Assembly: GCA_945871955.1 (NCBI GenBank)
Contig: CAMBXR010000002.1
Span: forward strand, 62,001 to 126,000
DNA from: an uncultured Clostridium sp.
GTDB lineage: Bacteria; Bacillota; Clostridia; Peptostreptococcales; Peptostreptococcaceae
Length of the DNA: 64,000 nucleotides
Direction: 5' to 3'
The first letter of the stretch is position 1; every line of letters starts with the position of its first letter. The notes under the pieces are model-generated. The model saw nothing but the letters and a program-made list of their open reading frames with translations, was not told the origin of the DNA and searched no databases. Of this stretch, positions 10,004 to 19,545 are shown piece after piece. The translations under genes and the position numbers were made by a program.

Positions 10004-10666
10004 CTATTTTAAATTTTTGTCTTTAGCAACAATAGCACTTATATTACTATTTTTTCCTATTACTACTAATATACTTTTTTCTTGTAATTGTTCTTGTGGA
10101 GAAGGAATAACATTTATTTTATCTCCTGTTTTTACTGCTAAAACTGTAATCTCATACTTAGCTCTTAAATCTAATTCTATTAATGTTTTACCAACCCATT
10201 TATTCGGTGTAACAATTTCCATTATAGAATATTCTGGATCAAGCTCTATATGATCTAATATATTGTCTGATACTAAGTTATGAGCAACTCTGATTCCCAT
10301 ATCTCTTTCAGGAAATACAACTCTGTCTGCTCCTATTTTATATAAAACTTTTGCTTGAAGCTCGTCCTTAGCCTTACAAACAACTTGCTCTACACCCATT
10401 TCTTTAGCTATTAGAGTAGCCATTATAGATGCTCTTATATCAGAACCTATTGCTATTATTGCCACATCAAAATTTCCTAATCCTAAAGATCTTAAAGCAT
10501 ACTCATCTGTAACATCTACTGCTGCCACATGAGTAACTTTATCTGATAGATTTTGAATTATTTCTTCATTTTTATCTATAGCCATAACTTGATGACCTAA
10601 TAAATTCATAGTTGTGGCAAGAGATGATCCAAATCTTCCGCATCCTATAACTATATATTGTTTCAT
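10004..10666 (-). CDS. ktrA: Potassium uptake regulatory subunit KtrA/TrkA type (RCK domain)
   Basis: About 220 residues from the ATG at 10666, which has a GAAAGG site 9 nt upstream; an ATG three codons earlier abuts that site directly. The N-terminal RCK_N Rossmann domain carries the nucleotide-binding motif IVIGCGRFGSSLA and the acidic VMAIDKNEE. A C-terminal TrkA_C domain follows (about residues 135-220). It forms the cytosolic gating ring of a Ktr/Trk K+ transporter and responds to ATP/ADP or c-di-AMP in relatives. It sits directly downstream of its membrane partner ktrB. Confidence 0.9.
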   Translation of the reverse strand: MKQYIVIGCGRFGSSLATTMNLLGHQVMAIDKNEEIIQNLSDKVTHVAAVDVTDEYALRSLGLGNFDVAIIAIGSDIRASIMATLIAKEMGVEQVVCKAKDELQAKVLYKIGADRVVFPERDMGIRVAHNLVSDNILDHIELDPEYSIMEIVTPNKWVGKTLIELDLRAKYEITVLAVKTGDKINVIPSPQEQLQEKSILVVIGKNSNISAIVAKDKNLK

Positions 10667-10694
10667 AAATTTCATCCTTTCAAATTAATGATTA

Positions 10695-12071
10695 TTATCC
10701 AACTATTATCTTACCTTCTGCATATCTAATTTTTGATTTAGTTCTAGTGCTTTTTGATAATAAAGCTACAAATATAGTAAGAGATCCTACTCTTCCTAAG
10801 AACATTAACATTATTATTATAACTTTTCCAAGGGCTGTTAATGAAGGCGTTCCTCCTATACTAAGACCAACTGTAGCATATGCAGATATTACTTCAAATA
10901 CGGACTCTAGTAATGTAAATTCTGGATTCACAATAGTAAGCATTAATGTACCAAATAGTACAATAAACACTCCTATAAAGAAATTTCCTAAAGATTTTTT
11001 TACTGTCGCATCGCTTATTCTTCTTTGATATACTTCAATATCTTCTTTTCCCAAAATAAATGACTTTACTGTTAAAAATAAAGTAGCTATTGTAGTTGTC
11101 TTAAGCCCTCCACCTGTAGATGCTGGTGATGCACCGATTAACATTAAAATTACCATTAAAAATAAAGTACTTTCACCTAATAAACTTAAATCTATAGTAT
11201 TATATCCTGCCGTTCTAAGTGTTACCGATTGGAATATAGATGATAAAAGTTTTTCTTTCATATTAAGACTACCTAAAGTATTACTATTATTAAACTCGGC
11301 AATAAATATAAAAAATACTCCTATTGCAATTAGTATAGCTGAAGTATTAATAACTATTTTTGAGTGAACATTTAATTTTGAATACTTTTTATTGTTTATA
11401 ATATCTAATAAAACAGGGAATCCTATCCCCCCTAATATAATCAATCCACAAATAGCAAAATTTATTAATGAATTATCTACAAAATATGTTAATGAAGAAT
11501 ATTCTCCTGATATAGACCCCATTAAATCAAATCCAGCATTACAAAATGCTGATATTGAATGGAATATACTATACCATATTCCTCTTAATAATCCTAACTT
11601 TGGTATGTAAACTATTGATAATAACAGTGCTCCTATACCTTCAATAACAAATGTCATCATAATTATGTATCTATTAAGTTTTACTAGTCCCGATAAGTCA
11701 CCTTGATTTAAAGATTCTTTTATTAATAATCTCTCTCTAAGATTTATTTTTTTTCTTGTTAATAAAGAAAACATGGTTGCAATAGTCATAAACCCTAGAC
11801 CACCTGTTTGAATCAAGGTTATAATGATGAATTGCCCAAACTCACTCCAATAAGTACCTGTATCTACTACAACTAATCCTGTAACACATACAGCAGAAGT
11901 AGATGTAAACAATGCATTTAAAAAACCTATACTTTCACCATTTTTTGAAGCTATGGGTAAATTCAACATAAATCCACCAAGTAGTATTAACGCTCCAAAA
12001 CCTATAACCATAACTTGAGCTGGTTTTATAGAGTTAATGATAGAAAGTAATCTTTTTAACATGGTTTTCAA
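10695..12071 (-). CDS. ktrB: Potassium uptake membrane subunit KtrB/TrkH family
   Basis: About 458 residues from a TTG at 12071; an ATG three codons later (12062) is also possible. A longer reading from 12095 would place the AAAGGAGGG ribosome binding site inside the gene, so I reject it. It is an integral membrane protein with four M1-P-M2 repeats typical of TrkH/KtrB; selectivity-filter-like segments include TSTSAVCVTGLVVVDTG, SAFCNAGFD, LRTAGYNT and SAYATVGLSIGG. It moves K+ (with Na+ in Ktr systems) and pairs with the adjacent KtrA. It is the first gene of the operon. Confidence 0.9.
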   Translation of the reverse strand: MKTMLKRLLSIINSIKPAQVMVIGFGALILLGGFMLNLPIASKNGESIGFLNALFTSTSAVCVTGLVVVDTGTYWSEFGQFIIITLIQTGGLGFMTIATMFSLLTRKKINLRERLLIKESLNQGDLSGLVKLNRYIIMMTFVIEGIGALLLSIVYIPKLGLLRGIWYSIFHSISAFCNAGFDLMGSISGEYSSLTYFVDNSLINFAICGLIILGGIGFPVLLDIINNKKYSKLNVHSKIVINTSAILIAIGVFFIFIAEFNNSNTLGSLNMKEKLLSSIFQSVTLRTAGYNTIDLSLLGESTLFLMVILMLIGASPASTGGGLKTTTIATLFLTVKSFILGKEDIEVYQRRISDATVKKSLGNFFIGVFIVLFGTLMLTIVNPEFTLLESVFEVISAYATVGLSIGGTPSLTALGKVIIIMLMFLGRVGSLTIFVALLSKSTRTKSKIRYAEGKIIVG

Positions 12072-12232
12072 CTTTCTCTGCCCTCCTTTATACATCTAAT
12101 AAACTTTTAAATTATTCAATATTATAAAATAGATAATTTTCAATAATAACATTATACTATATTAATAGCTATAATATTGTATTTGTTTTTTATCATTTAT
12201 ATTATTATTTTAGTTATTAATCATATCTATAC

Positions 12233-12276
12233 AAAAAAAGCATCTACTAATAACTACTGTTATTTATAGATGCTTT
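12233..12276 (-). terminator. Terminator of the infC-rpmI-rplT operon
   Basis: A 10-bp stem AAAGCATCTA / TAGATGCTTT (12237-12246 with 12267-12276) with a T-run on the minus strand lies just after rplT. Confidence 0.8.
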
Positions 12277-12300
12277 AATATTCATAATTATAAGAAATTA

Positions 12301-12657
12301 TTAAGCTAATTTAGCTTTAGCAACTTCTACTAATTTAGCGAATCCTTGTGGATCTTGTATAGCCATTTCAGATAACATTTTTCTGTTAACTTCAACACCT
12401 GCTAATTTTAATCCGTTCATTAATCTTGAGTAAGATATTCCGTTCATTCTAGCAGCTGCGTTTATTCTTTGTATCCAAAGTTTTCTGAAATCTCTTTTCT
12501 TTAATTTTCTACCTATATAAGCATTTTTTAATGCTTTCATTACGAAGTTGTTAGCTGGTCTATATAATTTGCTTCTAGATCCTCTGAATCCTTTTGCAAG
12601 TTTTAAAACTTTTTTATGCTTTTTACGAGCGTTCATCGCTTTTTTTACTCTTGCCAT
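12301..12657 (-). CDS. rplT: 50S ribosomal protein L20
   Basis: 118 residues from the second ATG at 12657 ([16 protein letters not shown]). This ATG is 8 nt from AAAGGAGG, whereas the ATG two codons earlier is only 2 nt away. The basic N-terminal extension and globular C-terminal domain are typical of L20, a primary 23S-binding assembly protein. In Firmicutes L20 represses its own operon by binding the leader, and such a leader is seen upstream of infC. Confidence 0.97.
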   Translation of the reverse strand: MARVKKAMNARKKHKKVLKLAKGFRGSRSKLYRPANNFVMKALKNAYIGRKLKKRDFRKLWIQRINAAARMNGISYSRLMNGLKLAGVEVNRKMLSEMAIQDPQGFAKLVEVAKAKLA

Positions 12658-12733
12658 GTTCATGACCTCCTTTATTCTTGTCGTTGTTTATAAATTTTAT
12701 CGTTATTTTCTAATTTAAATTATTATCAAAATC

Positions 12734-12928
12734 TTAGTATGGTAATAATTGTGCTATTCTTCTAGCATCACCATCGCTAACTATAGCAGATTGTCTTAAG
12801 TTCATTTTAGTTTTTGGTGATTTTTTTGTTAATATATGACTTTTGAAAGCTTTAGCTCTCTTTAATTTACCGCTTCCAGTTTTTTTGAATCTTTTAGCAG
12901 CTCCTCTATGAGTTTTCATTTTTGCCAT
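12734..12928 (-). CDS. rpmI: 50S ribosomal protein L35
   Basis: 64 residues, standard length. It begins [21 protein letters not shown], which is diagnostic for L35, and is strongly basic. The ATG follows GAGGAGGAACTTATA. It is the middle gene of the infC-rpmI-rplT operon. Confidence 0.97.
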   Translation of the reverse strand: MAKMKTHRGAAKRFKKTGSGKLKRAKAFKSHILTKKSPKTKMNLRQSAIVSDGDARRIAQLLPY

Positions 12929-12955
12929 TATAAGTTCCTCCTCTCAGTTAATCAT

Positions 12956-13465
12956 CTATTTTTTTGGATCTATAATTACAACCATGTTATTACCCTCGAA
13001 AGCAGGGGCTTTTGTTGGTTCTCCAAACTCTTTAACTATATCGATAAATTTAAGCATAACTTCTTTACCGATATCTTTATGTCCTAGTTCTCTTCCTCTA
13101 AAACGAAGTTCAACTTTTACTTTATCTCCTTTTTTAAGGAATTTAATAGCATTATTAGCTTTTGTATTTAAATCATTAGCCTCAATACCTGGTCTAAGTC
13201 TTATTTCTTTAACTGTTATAGTCTTTTGGTTTTTTCTAGCTTCTTTTTCTTTTCTAGATTGTTCGTACTTGTATTTTCCATAATCCATTATTTTGCAAAC
13301 AGGTGGTTTAGCATTTGGTGATATTTTCACTAAATCTAAATTTTTACTATTTGCTATAGCTTGAGCTTCCCTAGAAGACATTATACCTAGTTGTTCTCCC
13401 GTTTCAGAAATAATTCTTAATTCCTTATCTCTTATTTGATCATTGATTGATAATTCTTTGCTAAT
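12956..13465 (-). CDS. infC: Translation initiation factor IF-3 (AUU start)
   Basis: 169 residues starting at ATT (plus 13463-13465), 8 nt after GGAGGT: ISKELSINDQIRDKELRIIS. No ATG, GTG or TTG is suitably placed, and a reading from further upstream would run through the ribosome binding site and leader. AUU initiation is a known feature of infC in several bacteria, letting IF-3 discriminate against its own start. The N domain (NDQIRDKELRII), linker and C domain (IRLRPGIEANDLNTK, FRGRELGHKDIG) are all present. It binds 30S, selects the start codon and prevents subunit joining. Confidence 0.95.
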   Translation of the reverse strand: MSKELSINDQIRDKELRIISETGEQLGIMSSREAQAIANSKNLDLVKISPNAKPPVCKIMDYGKYKYEQSRKEKEARKNQKTITVKEIRLRPGIEANDLNTKANNAIKFLKKGDKVKVELRFRGRELGHKDIGKEVMLKFIDIVKEFGEPTKAPAFEGNNMVVIIDPKK

Positions 13466-13494
13466 TGTAGGACACCTCCAAATTATTTTATATA

Positions 13495-13680
13495 AAAACA
13501 AAAGCGAATGATAGAATATCATCCGCTATATAAGTCAAAATTACACTTAGTTTATAATAATATATAAACCAAACTTATATTAACCTCACTAACCCTCGGC
13601 GTAAGGTGAGAAACGGACTTCTTCTTGTTTTCTTAATTATTTTTTGTAGTGATAATCACTACTTCATATAATATACGCTT
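13495..13680 (-). promoter_or_regulatory. L20-type leader (ribosomal protein autoregulation) upstream of infC
   Basis: A GC-richer structured stretch (around 13595-13627, containing GAAGTCCGTTTCTCACC on minus) resembles the Firmicute L20 leader. It ends in an intrinsic terminator with stem 13504-13512 / 13518-13526 and a T-run toward infC. By family knowledge, L20 binding promotes termination. Boundaries are approximate. The rest of the 412-nt gap up to 13877 is AT-rich and holds the divergent promoters. Confidence 0.75.
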
Positions 13681-13877
13681 TTTAAATATATTTGTCAACT
13701 ACTTTTTATATTTTTTTTAATTTTTATATTTATAGCTTTTATATATTAATCACTCTATGTGTAACAACAAACATATTGTCATTTTTTTAATTTTATTTTT
13801 TGTTTTTGATAATAAAATTTTACAACTTTGGAAAATATAAAAATAATAATAATTATATCCCTTAGAGGTGATTAACA

Positions 13878-15278
13878 TTGAATATTATAAATAACTTTTT
13901 GAAAAAAATCAATAATCCAGTTCCTGTATTTGCACAAACAAAACTGGAAAAAGAAAATTACTCTGAAGACCAAAATAATAACAAATCTAAAAACACATTT
14001 AAAGATGTGGCTGGTCTTGATGAAGTAAAGGAGGAACTATTTGAAATAGTAGATTTTATGAAGTCACCTGATAAATATATAAAAATGGGTGCAAAAATAC
14101 CAAAAGGAATTTTATTCTATGGTCCTCCTGGAACAGGAAAAACCCTACTTGCTTCTGCTGTTGCTGGAGAAACAGATTCTTCCTTCTTCAATGTAACTGG
14201 CTCTGAATTTGTGGAGAAATATGTAGGTGTAGGGGCTAAGAGAGTCCGTACTCTTTTTGAAAAAGCTAGAAAAGAAGCTCCTAGCATCATATTTATAGAT
14301 GAAATTGATGCTATTGGTGCTAGAAGACACTCCGAAAGTAACAATGAAAAAGATCAAACACTTAATCAATTACTCGTAGAAATGGATGGATTTAATAAGG
14401 ATGATAATATAATAATTATTGGTGCAACAAATCGTCTTGATTTATTAGATGAAGCCTTATTAAGACCTGGTAGATTTGATAGACATATACGTATAAACTC
14501 ACCTAACTATAATAGTAGATACGAAATTTTAAAAGTTCATACTAATAATAAACCTTTGCACAAAGATGTGGACTTAAAACTATTAGCCCGTAAAACTCAT
14601 GGTTTCAATGGTGCTCATTTAGCAAATATCGCTAATGAAGCTGCTATATTTGCAGTTAGAGATAATAATAAAGAAATTACAAGCTATCACTTTGATAAAG
14701 CAATAGAGAGAGTAATTGCCGGAATAGAACAGAAAAACTCAGTATTAATAGAAAAAGAAAAAAGAATAGTATCTTACCATGAAGCAGGACATGCCATAGT
14801 TAGTAATATAGTTAATATATGTCCTATACAAAAAATATCCATTGTACCTCGTGGGGAAGCATTAGGATATGTGCTTCAACTACCTGATGAAGATAGATAT
14901 ATATATACAAAAGATGAACTAATAGGCAAGTTAAAAATACTATTAGCTGGCAAGGCAGCAGAAGAAATAATTTTCAATCATTTATCAACCGGTGCTAAAG
15001 ATGACTTAAAAAAAGTAACTGATATAGCTGACCAAATGGTATGCGAATATGGTATGAGTAATCTTGGATTTATGACTTTAGAAGGTAATTCAAAATCTTT
15101 TATGTCTGAAAAGATTCAAAAAGAAGCTAATGCAATCGTTGAAGATTGTTATAAAGAAACATTAAAACTAATTAATGAAAATATAAATGATTTACATATT
15201 GTTGCCAATTATTTATACGACAAGGAAACTATGACTTTAGAAGAACTACAATCATTGATACAAAAAGAGCCTTGCTAA
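13878..15278 (+). CDS. Soluble FtsH-like AAA+ metalloprotease lacking membrane segments
   Basis: 466 residues from TTG, with AGAGGTG upstream. The AAA+ module has Walker A GPPGTGKT (82-89), Walker B IIFIDEID (137-144) and the SRH segment [22 protein letters not shown] (182-203). The M41 protease domain has the zinc motif HEAGH (301-305) and a likely third ligand in STGAKDDL (about 375). The two transmembrane helices and the extracytoplasmic domain of normal FtsH (~600-650 residues) are missing; the first 40 residues are polar. It is therefore predicted to be a cytosolic ATP-dependent protease, distinct from the housekeeping FtsH. The gene stands alone, between the divergent infC leader and a convergent terminator. 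Confidence 0.9.
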   Translation: MNIINNFLKKINNPVPVFAQTKLEKENYSEDQNNNKSKNTFKDVAGLDEVKEELFEIVDFMKSPDKYIKMGAKIPKGILFYGPPGTGKTLLASAVAGETDSSFFNVTGSEFVEKYVGVGAKRVRTLFEKARKEAPSIIFIDEIDAIGARRHSESNNEKDQTLNQLLVEMDGFNKDDNIIIIGATNRLDLLDEALLRPGRFDRHIRINSPNYNSRYEILKVHTNNKPLHKDVDLKLLARKTHGFNGAHLANIANEAAIFAVRDNNKEITSYHFDKAIERVIAGIEQKNSVLIEKEKRIVSYHEAGHAIVSNIVNICPIQKISIVPRGEALGYVLQLPDEDRYIYTKDELIGKLKILLAGKAAEEIIFNHLSTGAKDDLKKVTDIADQMVCEYGMSNLGFMTLEGNSKSFMSEKIQKEANAIVEDCYKETLKLINENINDLHIVANYLYDKETMTLEELQSLIQKEPC

Positions 15279-15297
15279 TATTTATATTGTTATAAAA

Positions 15298-15330
15298 ATA
15301 ACCTAAAGCATTAAGCTTTAGGTTATTTTC
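15298..15330. terminator. Bidirectional terminator between the FtsH-like gene and thrS
   Basis: A 12-bp stem ATAACCTAAAGC / GCTTTAGGTTAT (15298-15309 with 15315-15326) followed by TTTTC on plus. It probably serves both convergent genes. Confidence 0.8.
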
Positions 15331-15346
15331 ATTTCATATATAATAA

Positions 15347-17266
15347 TTATTCTTGAACTATATTAACTCTTTCTGCATCTTCTTTAACTACCATAGATAC
15401 GAATTCATTTAAGTCCATACTTCCCATTTCACCTTTATCTCTTGATCTAACAGCAACTTGGTTTTCAGCAGCTTCTTTTTCTCCTACAACTAACATGTAA
15501 GGAACTTTTTGAAGTTGAGCTTCTCTTATTTTGAATCCTATTTTTTCTGCTCTATCGTCCATTTCAACTCTTATACCTGCATCAAATAAAGCTTTTTTAA
15601 CTTCATTTGCATAATCCATGTATTTATCTGATATAGGTAATATTTTAACTTGAGTTGGAGCTAACCAAACTGGGAATTTACCAGCATATTGTTCTATTAA
15701 TATACCTATGAATCTTTCTATACTTCCAAGAGCAACTCTGTGTATCATAACTGGTCTATGTTTTTCACCATCTTGTCCAACATAAGATATATCAAATCTT
15801 TGAGGTAATTGCATATCTAATTGGATAGTACCACATTGCCATGTTCTTCCTAAACAATCTTTTAAGTGGAAGTCAATTTTTGGTCCGTAGAATGCTCCAT
15901 CACCTTCATTTAATATGTAAGGTAAGTTTAATTCTTCTAAAGCTTCTTTTAAACCATTTTCAGCAGTTTCCCACTCTTCATCAGTACCCATAGAATCTTC
16001 TGGTCTAGTAGATAATTCTAAGTGATATTCGAATCCAAATATTTTATAAACGCTGTCTATTAATTTAACAACACCTTTTATTTCGTCTTTTATTTGTTCT
16101 GGTAACATGAATATATGAGCATCATCTTGAGTGAAAGCTCTAACTCTCATTAGTCCGTGTAATGCACCTGATAATTCATGTCTGTGAACTCTACCAAGTT
16201 CTGCAACTCTCATAGGGAAATCTCTATAAGAATGTGGTTTTGATTGATAGTATAACATACCACCTGGACAGTTCATTGGTTTTATAGCAAAGTCTTGCTC
16301 ATCTATTTGAACAGTGTACATATTTTCTTTATAGTGATACCAGTGCCCTGAAGTTTCCCATAAGTGTTTGCTTAATATTATTGGAGTCTCTATTTCAACA
16401 TATCCATCTTTTCTATGTAATTCTCTCCAGTATTTTAATAAAGCATTTTTAAGTTCCATACCTTTTGGTAAGAATAGTGGGAACCCTGGACCTTCTTCTG
16501 GTATAAAGAATAATTCTAATTCTTTACCTAGTTTTCTATGGTCTCTTTTCTTAGCTTCTTCTAATAAATGTAAGTATTCTTCTAAGTCTTTGTTTTTCTC
16601 AAAAGATATACCGTATATTCTTTGAAGCATTTTATTTTTTTCATCTCCACGCCAGTAAGCACCTGCTACGCTAAGTAATTTAACAGCTTTTACTTTTTTA
16701 GTAGATGGTAAGTGTGGCCCTCTACATAAATCAGTGAAATCACCTTGTTTATAGAATGATATTATTTCACCTTCTGGTAACTCATTTATTAATTCTTCTT
16801 TGTATATTTCACCATTTTCTTTAGCCCATTTTAAAGCTTCTTCTTTTGGTAATTCATATCTTTCAACTTTTAAATCTTCTTTAGCTATTTTTTTCATTTC
16901 AGCTTCAAGTTTTGCAAGATCTTCCATAGTAAGTCTTTCTTCTAAATCTATGTCATAGTAGAATCCATTTTCTATACTTGGTCCTATGGCAAATTTAGCT
17001 TCTGGATATAATCTTTTTATTGCTTGTGCTAACATATGTGCTGAAGTATGTCTAAATACATCTTTACCTTCAACATCATCAAATTTAAATAAATTTAATG
17101 TACAGTCTTCTTTTACTATGTAGTCAAGACCTACTACTTCATCATTTACAGATGCTGCTACAACTGCTCTTGCTAATCCTTCACTTATTGATTTAGCAAT
17201 TTCTAAAACAGATAGTTCATTTTCAAATTCTCTTACTGATCCGTCTTTTAATGTAACTTTAATCAT
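15347..17266 (-). CDS. thrS: Threonine-tRNA ligase
   Basis: 639 residues from the ATG at 17266 (MIKVTLKDGSVREFE), 6 nt after TAGGAGGC; an upstream ATG would run through the T-box terminator. Domains in order are TGS (1-62), the second additional editing domain with the HTSAHMLAQA and HxxxC-type motifs, a class II core with zinc ligands (CPGGMLYY, motif 2 region RVAELGRVHRHE), and the C-terminal anticodon-binding domain (WLAPTQVKILPI). It charges tRNA-Thr and edits Ser-tRNA-Thr. Confidence 0.97.
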   Translation of the reverse strand: MIKVTLKDGSVREFENELSVLEIAKSISEGLARAVVAASVNDEVVGLDYIVKEDCTLNLFKFDDVEGKDVFRHTSAHMLAQAIKRLYPEAKFAIGPSIENGFYYDIDLEERLTMEDLAKLEAEMKKIAKEDLKVERYELPKEEALKWAKENGEIYKEELINELPEGEIISFYKQGDFTDLCRGPHLPSTKKVKAVKLLSVAGAYWRGDEKNKMLQRIYGISFEKNKDLEEYLHLLEEAKKRDHRKLGKELELFFIPEEGPGFPLFLPKGMELKNALLKYWRELHRKDGYVEIETPIILSKHLWETSGHWYHYKENMYTVQIDEQDFAIKPMNCPGGMLYYQSKPHSYRDFPMRVAELGRVHRHELSGALHGLMRVRAFTQDDAHIFMLPEQIKDEIKGVVKLIDSVYKIFGFEYHLELSTRPEDSMGTDEEWETAENGLKEALEELNLPYILNEGDGAFYGPKIDFHLKDCLGRTWQCGTIQLDMQLPQRFDISYVGQDGEKHRPVMIHRVALGSIERFIGILIEQYAGKFPVWLAPTQVKILPISDKYMDYANEVKKALFDAGIRVEMDDRAEKIGFKIREAQLQKVPYMLVVGEKEAAENQVAVRSRDKGEMGSMDLNEFVSMVVKEDAERVNIVQE

Positions 17267-17302
17267 AATTATGCCTCCTATAAAATTTATATTATTTAAT
17301 AA

Positions 17303-17545
17303 TAAAAAAACTCGTCCCATAAATTTGGGACGAGTAATATTTCGTGGTTCCACCCAAGTTGATATATAATTATAATATATCCTCTTGATGACTATAAGGT
17401 AGTCAACCGAATACTTTCACATATATAATATGCTACTAAATTCTGCTCCAAGTTAGTTTTCAAATAGGATTATTTAGACAAGTTTACAGCCAAGACTCGT
17501 CCTCTCTGTAAAATAATTTATCTATTTTACTTAGTCTCTTCATTG
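17303..17545 (-). promoter_or_regulatory. T-box riboswitch of thrS
   Basis: The T-box core TGGGTGGAACCACG lies on minus at 17343-17356. The competing terminator has an uninterrupted 10-bp stem (17310-17319 with 17326-17335) and a T-run at 17303-17309. Uncharged tRNA-Thr is expected to favour thrS transcription. The 5' limit and specifier are not resolved. Confidence 0.92.
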
Positions 17546-17609
17546 CATTATTTTTAATTAATTTTAATTATATCAGATAGGTATATATCATTCAACTATA
17601 ATATAAGAA

Positions 17610-18404
17610 TTAATTACTATATATTATAGTTACTTTTCCTTCAAATAATAAACTTATAACTTCTATAATGTCCTTTGATTTTTTATTGTTAATTTTATCC
17701 AATATCTCTATTTTTTTAGGACACAAAGTCATAATCGCACTTATTAACATATCCTCACTATTCAAATTTTCTTCCATAGCAAGATTTTTAATTTCTTCAT
17801 TATTAAAGCTTTCTATCTCCTTTCCATTTTCATCACTTAATATAAAGTCAACTTCCTTTGTAATTATAATCCTCAGTAGATTCATTTTTTCTTCTTGTAT
17901 ATTTATAAATTGTTTTAAAGAATCTATAAACTCTTTTTTGTCTCTTTTAATTAAGTGCTCTTCTAAAGCTATGTCACTTAATATAGAAATATAACTTACA
18001 AAATCTTTCATTCTAAACTTAAAAAAACCTTCTAAGTTTAAATCTTTATTTTCTGTAATTAAATCACTTATCTTATTAAAAACAGTTTCTTTTATAAAAT
18101 CTTGTTTCTTATCAAATAAATTTAATGCTTCTGAATATACACTACTTTTCTCATCATCATTTATATTAGTGTATGTTTTCCATATGTAGTCTTTTAAATC
18201 TCTTTTTTTTATTAGACTTATTACTAAATCTGTCATGTCTGAACAAAGTTCATAGTTATCTTTAACCTTAGACATATTTATATACAGACCATCTAATTTT
18301 GAGTTATAAGTTACTCTGTTAAGATAACCCTTACTATAAACAAAACTTTTTATTAAGTCTATATCTTGGGGTAAAAAACTTATTTGCATAGTCTTATCTG
18401 TCAT
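17610..18404 (-). CDS. ytxC: YtxC-family sporulation-associated protein
   Basis: 264 residues, no signal peptide or membrane segment. The segment NLEGFFKFRMKDFVSYIS, the following EEHLIKRDKKEFIDSLKQF and the C-terminal CPKKIEILDKIN...LLFEGKVTI pattern match the YtxC family of spore formers, whose gene is typically next to thrS as here. The biochemical function is unknown; a role in sporulation is inferred from family annotation. The ATG follows AAGGGGCG. It is separated from thrS by the T-box leader. Confidence 0.8.
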   Translation of the reverse strand: MTDKTMQISFLPQDIDLIKSFVYSKGYLNRVTYNSKLDGLYINMSKVKDNYELCSDMTDLVISLIKKRDLKDYIWKTYTNINDDEKSSVYSEALNLFDKKQDFIKETVFNKISDLITENKDLNLEGFFKFRMKDFVSYISILSDIALEEHLIKRDKKEFIDSLKQFINIQEEKMNLLRIIITKEVDFILSDENGKEIESFNNEEIKNLAMEENLNSEDMLISAIMTLCPKKIEILDKINNKKSKDIIEVISLLFEGKVTIIYSN

Positions 18405-18570
18405 TGTATCGCCCCTTCCAAATAATTGAAAAACTTATTTTATAGCTAAATACACTCATATTCATAACTTTATTGTCAAATCTTTATAACACTTTACCCC
18501 TATAATTTCATTTTTGCCTACACCTATATTATTAAACAATTTTATAATTTTTATAATCAGAAATAAAAAA

Positions 18571-18606
18571 AATACCATGAAAATCAAATTTTCATGGTAT
18601 TTAATA
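18571..18606 (-). terminator. Terminator of the ABC importer operon
   Basis: A 14-bp stem AATACCATGAAAAT / ATTTTCATGGTATT (18571-18584 with 18588-18601), with a T-run on minus, follows the last permease gene. Confidence 0.82.
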
Positions 18607-18609
18607 TTA

Positions 18610-19545
18610 TTATCTTTCACCTTTTTTGTAAGGATTACCTAAAGCTGATGGAGCTTTAGAACTCTTAACAAATAGTATTAATACTATTAATGTTACTATA
18701 TAAGGTATCATTGATAATAAGTTTTCATTTATTGTAAATGGTAATGTTGGACTTCCGAAGTATACAGATAAAGCTGTTGAGAAACCAAATAATAAACAAG
18801 CTAATGCTGCCCATTGAGGTCTCCATTTTCCGAATATAACAGCTGCCATAGCTATATACCCTTGTCCTGATACTAATGTAGGTCTGAATGAAGAAACTAA
18901 TGCAAGAGACATTGAAGCTCCACCTAATCCTGCTAAGAATCCAGATATTAAAACACCACTATATCTTACTCTAGAAACATTAATTCCTAGTGTATCTGCA
19001 GCTCCTGGATGCTCACCAACAGCTCTTATTCTAAGACCAAATTTAGTTTTATATAAAACATAGTATACTACTGCTACTAATATGAATGCTATATATACTG
19101 TAGCATAGTTATTAAATATTGTATCTAATATTCCACCAGATGGGAAAATATTAGCAAATATTCTTGGCATTTTGTTTTCCATTGGTATTGTTGGAGTTGT
19201 AGTTGCTCCATCAAATAATATTTTAGCTAAGAATAATGATAATCCTGGTGCTAAAAGGTTAATTGCAACCCCTGATATAGTGTGGTCTGCATTAAAGTTT
19301 ATTGTTGCTACTGCATGTATTAATGCAAATAACATACCTGCAATACCACCGATTAAGAAAGCTATCCATGGATTTCCTGTAAAGTACCCTGCCGTAGCTC
19401 CTGCAAAAGCACCTACTGTCATCATTCCCTCAAGACCGATATTTATGATACCTGAGTTTTCAGAGAATACTCCTCCTAAAGCTGTATATATAAGGGGAGT
19501 TGAATACATTAATGTTGTACTAATTATAATAGCTAAATCTTGCAT
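18610..19545 (-). CDS. Nucleoside ABC importer permease (YufQ/NupQ type)
   Basis: 311 residues with about 8-9 hydrophobic segments. It belongs to the BPD_transp_2 family (GVFSENSGIINIGLEGMM and GAFAGATAGYFTGNPW; EAA-like loop AVGEHPGAADTLGINVSRVR). It pairs with the upstream permease to form the channel of a BMP-type importer for nucleosides. Its ATG overlaps the stop of the preceding permease gene (TAATG), so the two are translationally coupled. The substrate is inferred from the family and from the BMP lipoprotein. Confidence 0.9.
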   Translation of the reverse strand: MQDLAIIISTTLMYSTPLIYTALGGVFSENSGIINIGLEGMMTVGAFAGATAGYFTGNPWIAFLIGGIAGMLFALIHAVATINFNADHTISGVAINLLAPGLSLFLAKILFDGATTTPTIPMENKMPRIFANIFPSGGILDTIFNNYATVYIAFILVAVVYYVLYKTKFGLRIRAVGEHPGAADTLGINVSRVRYSGVLISGFLAGLGGASMSLALVSSFRPTLVSGQGYIAMAAVIFGKWRPQWAALACLLFGFSTALSVYFGSPTLPFTINENLLSMIPYIVTLIVLILFVKSSKAPSALGNPYKKGER

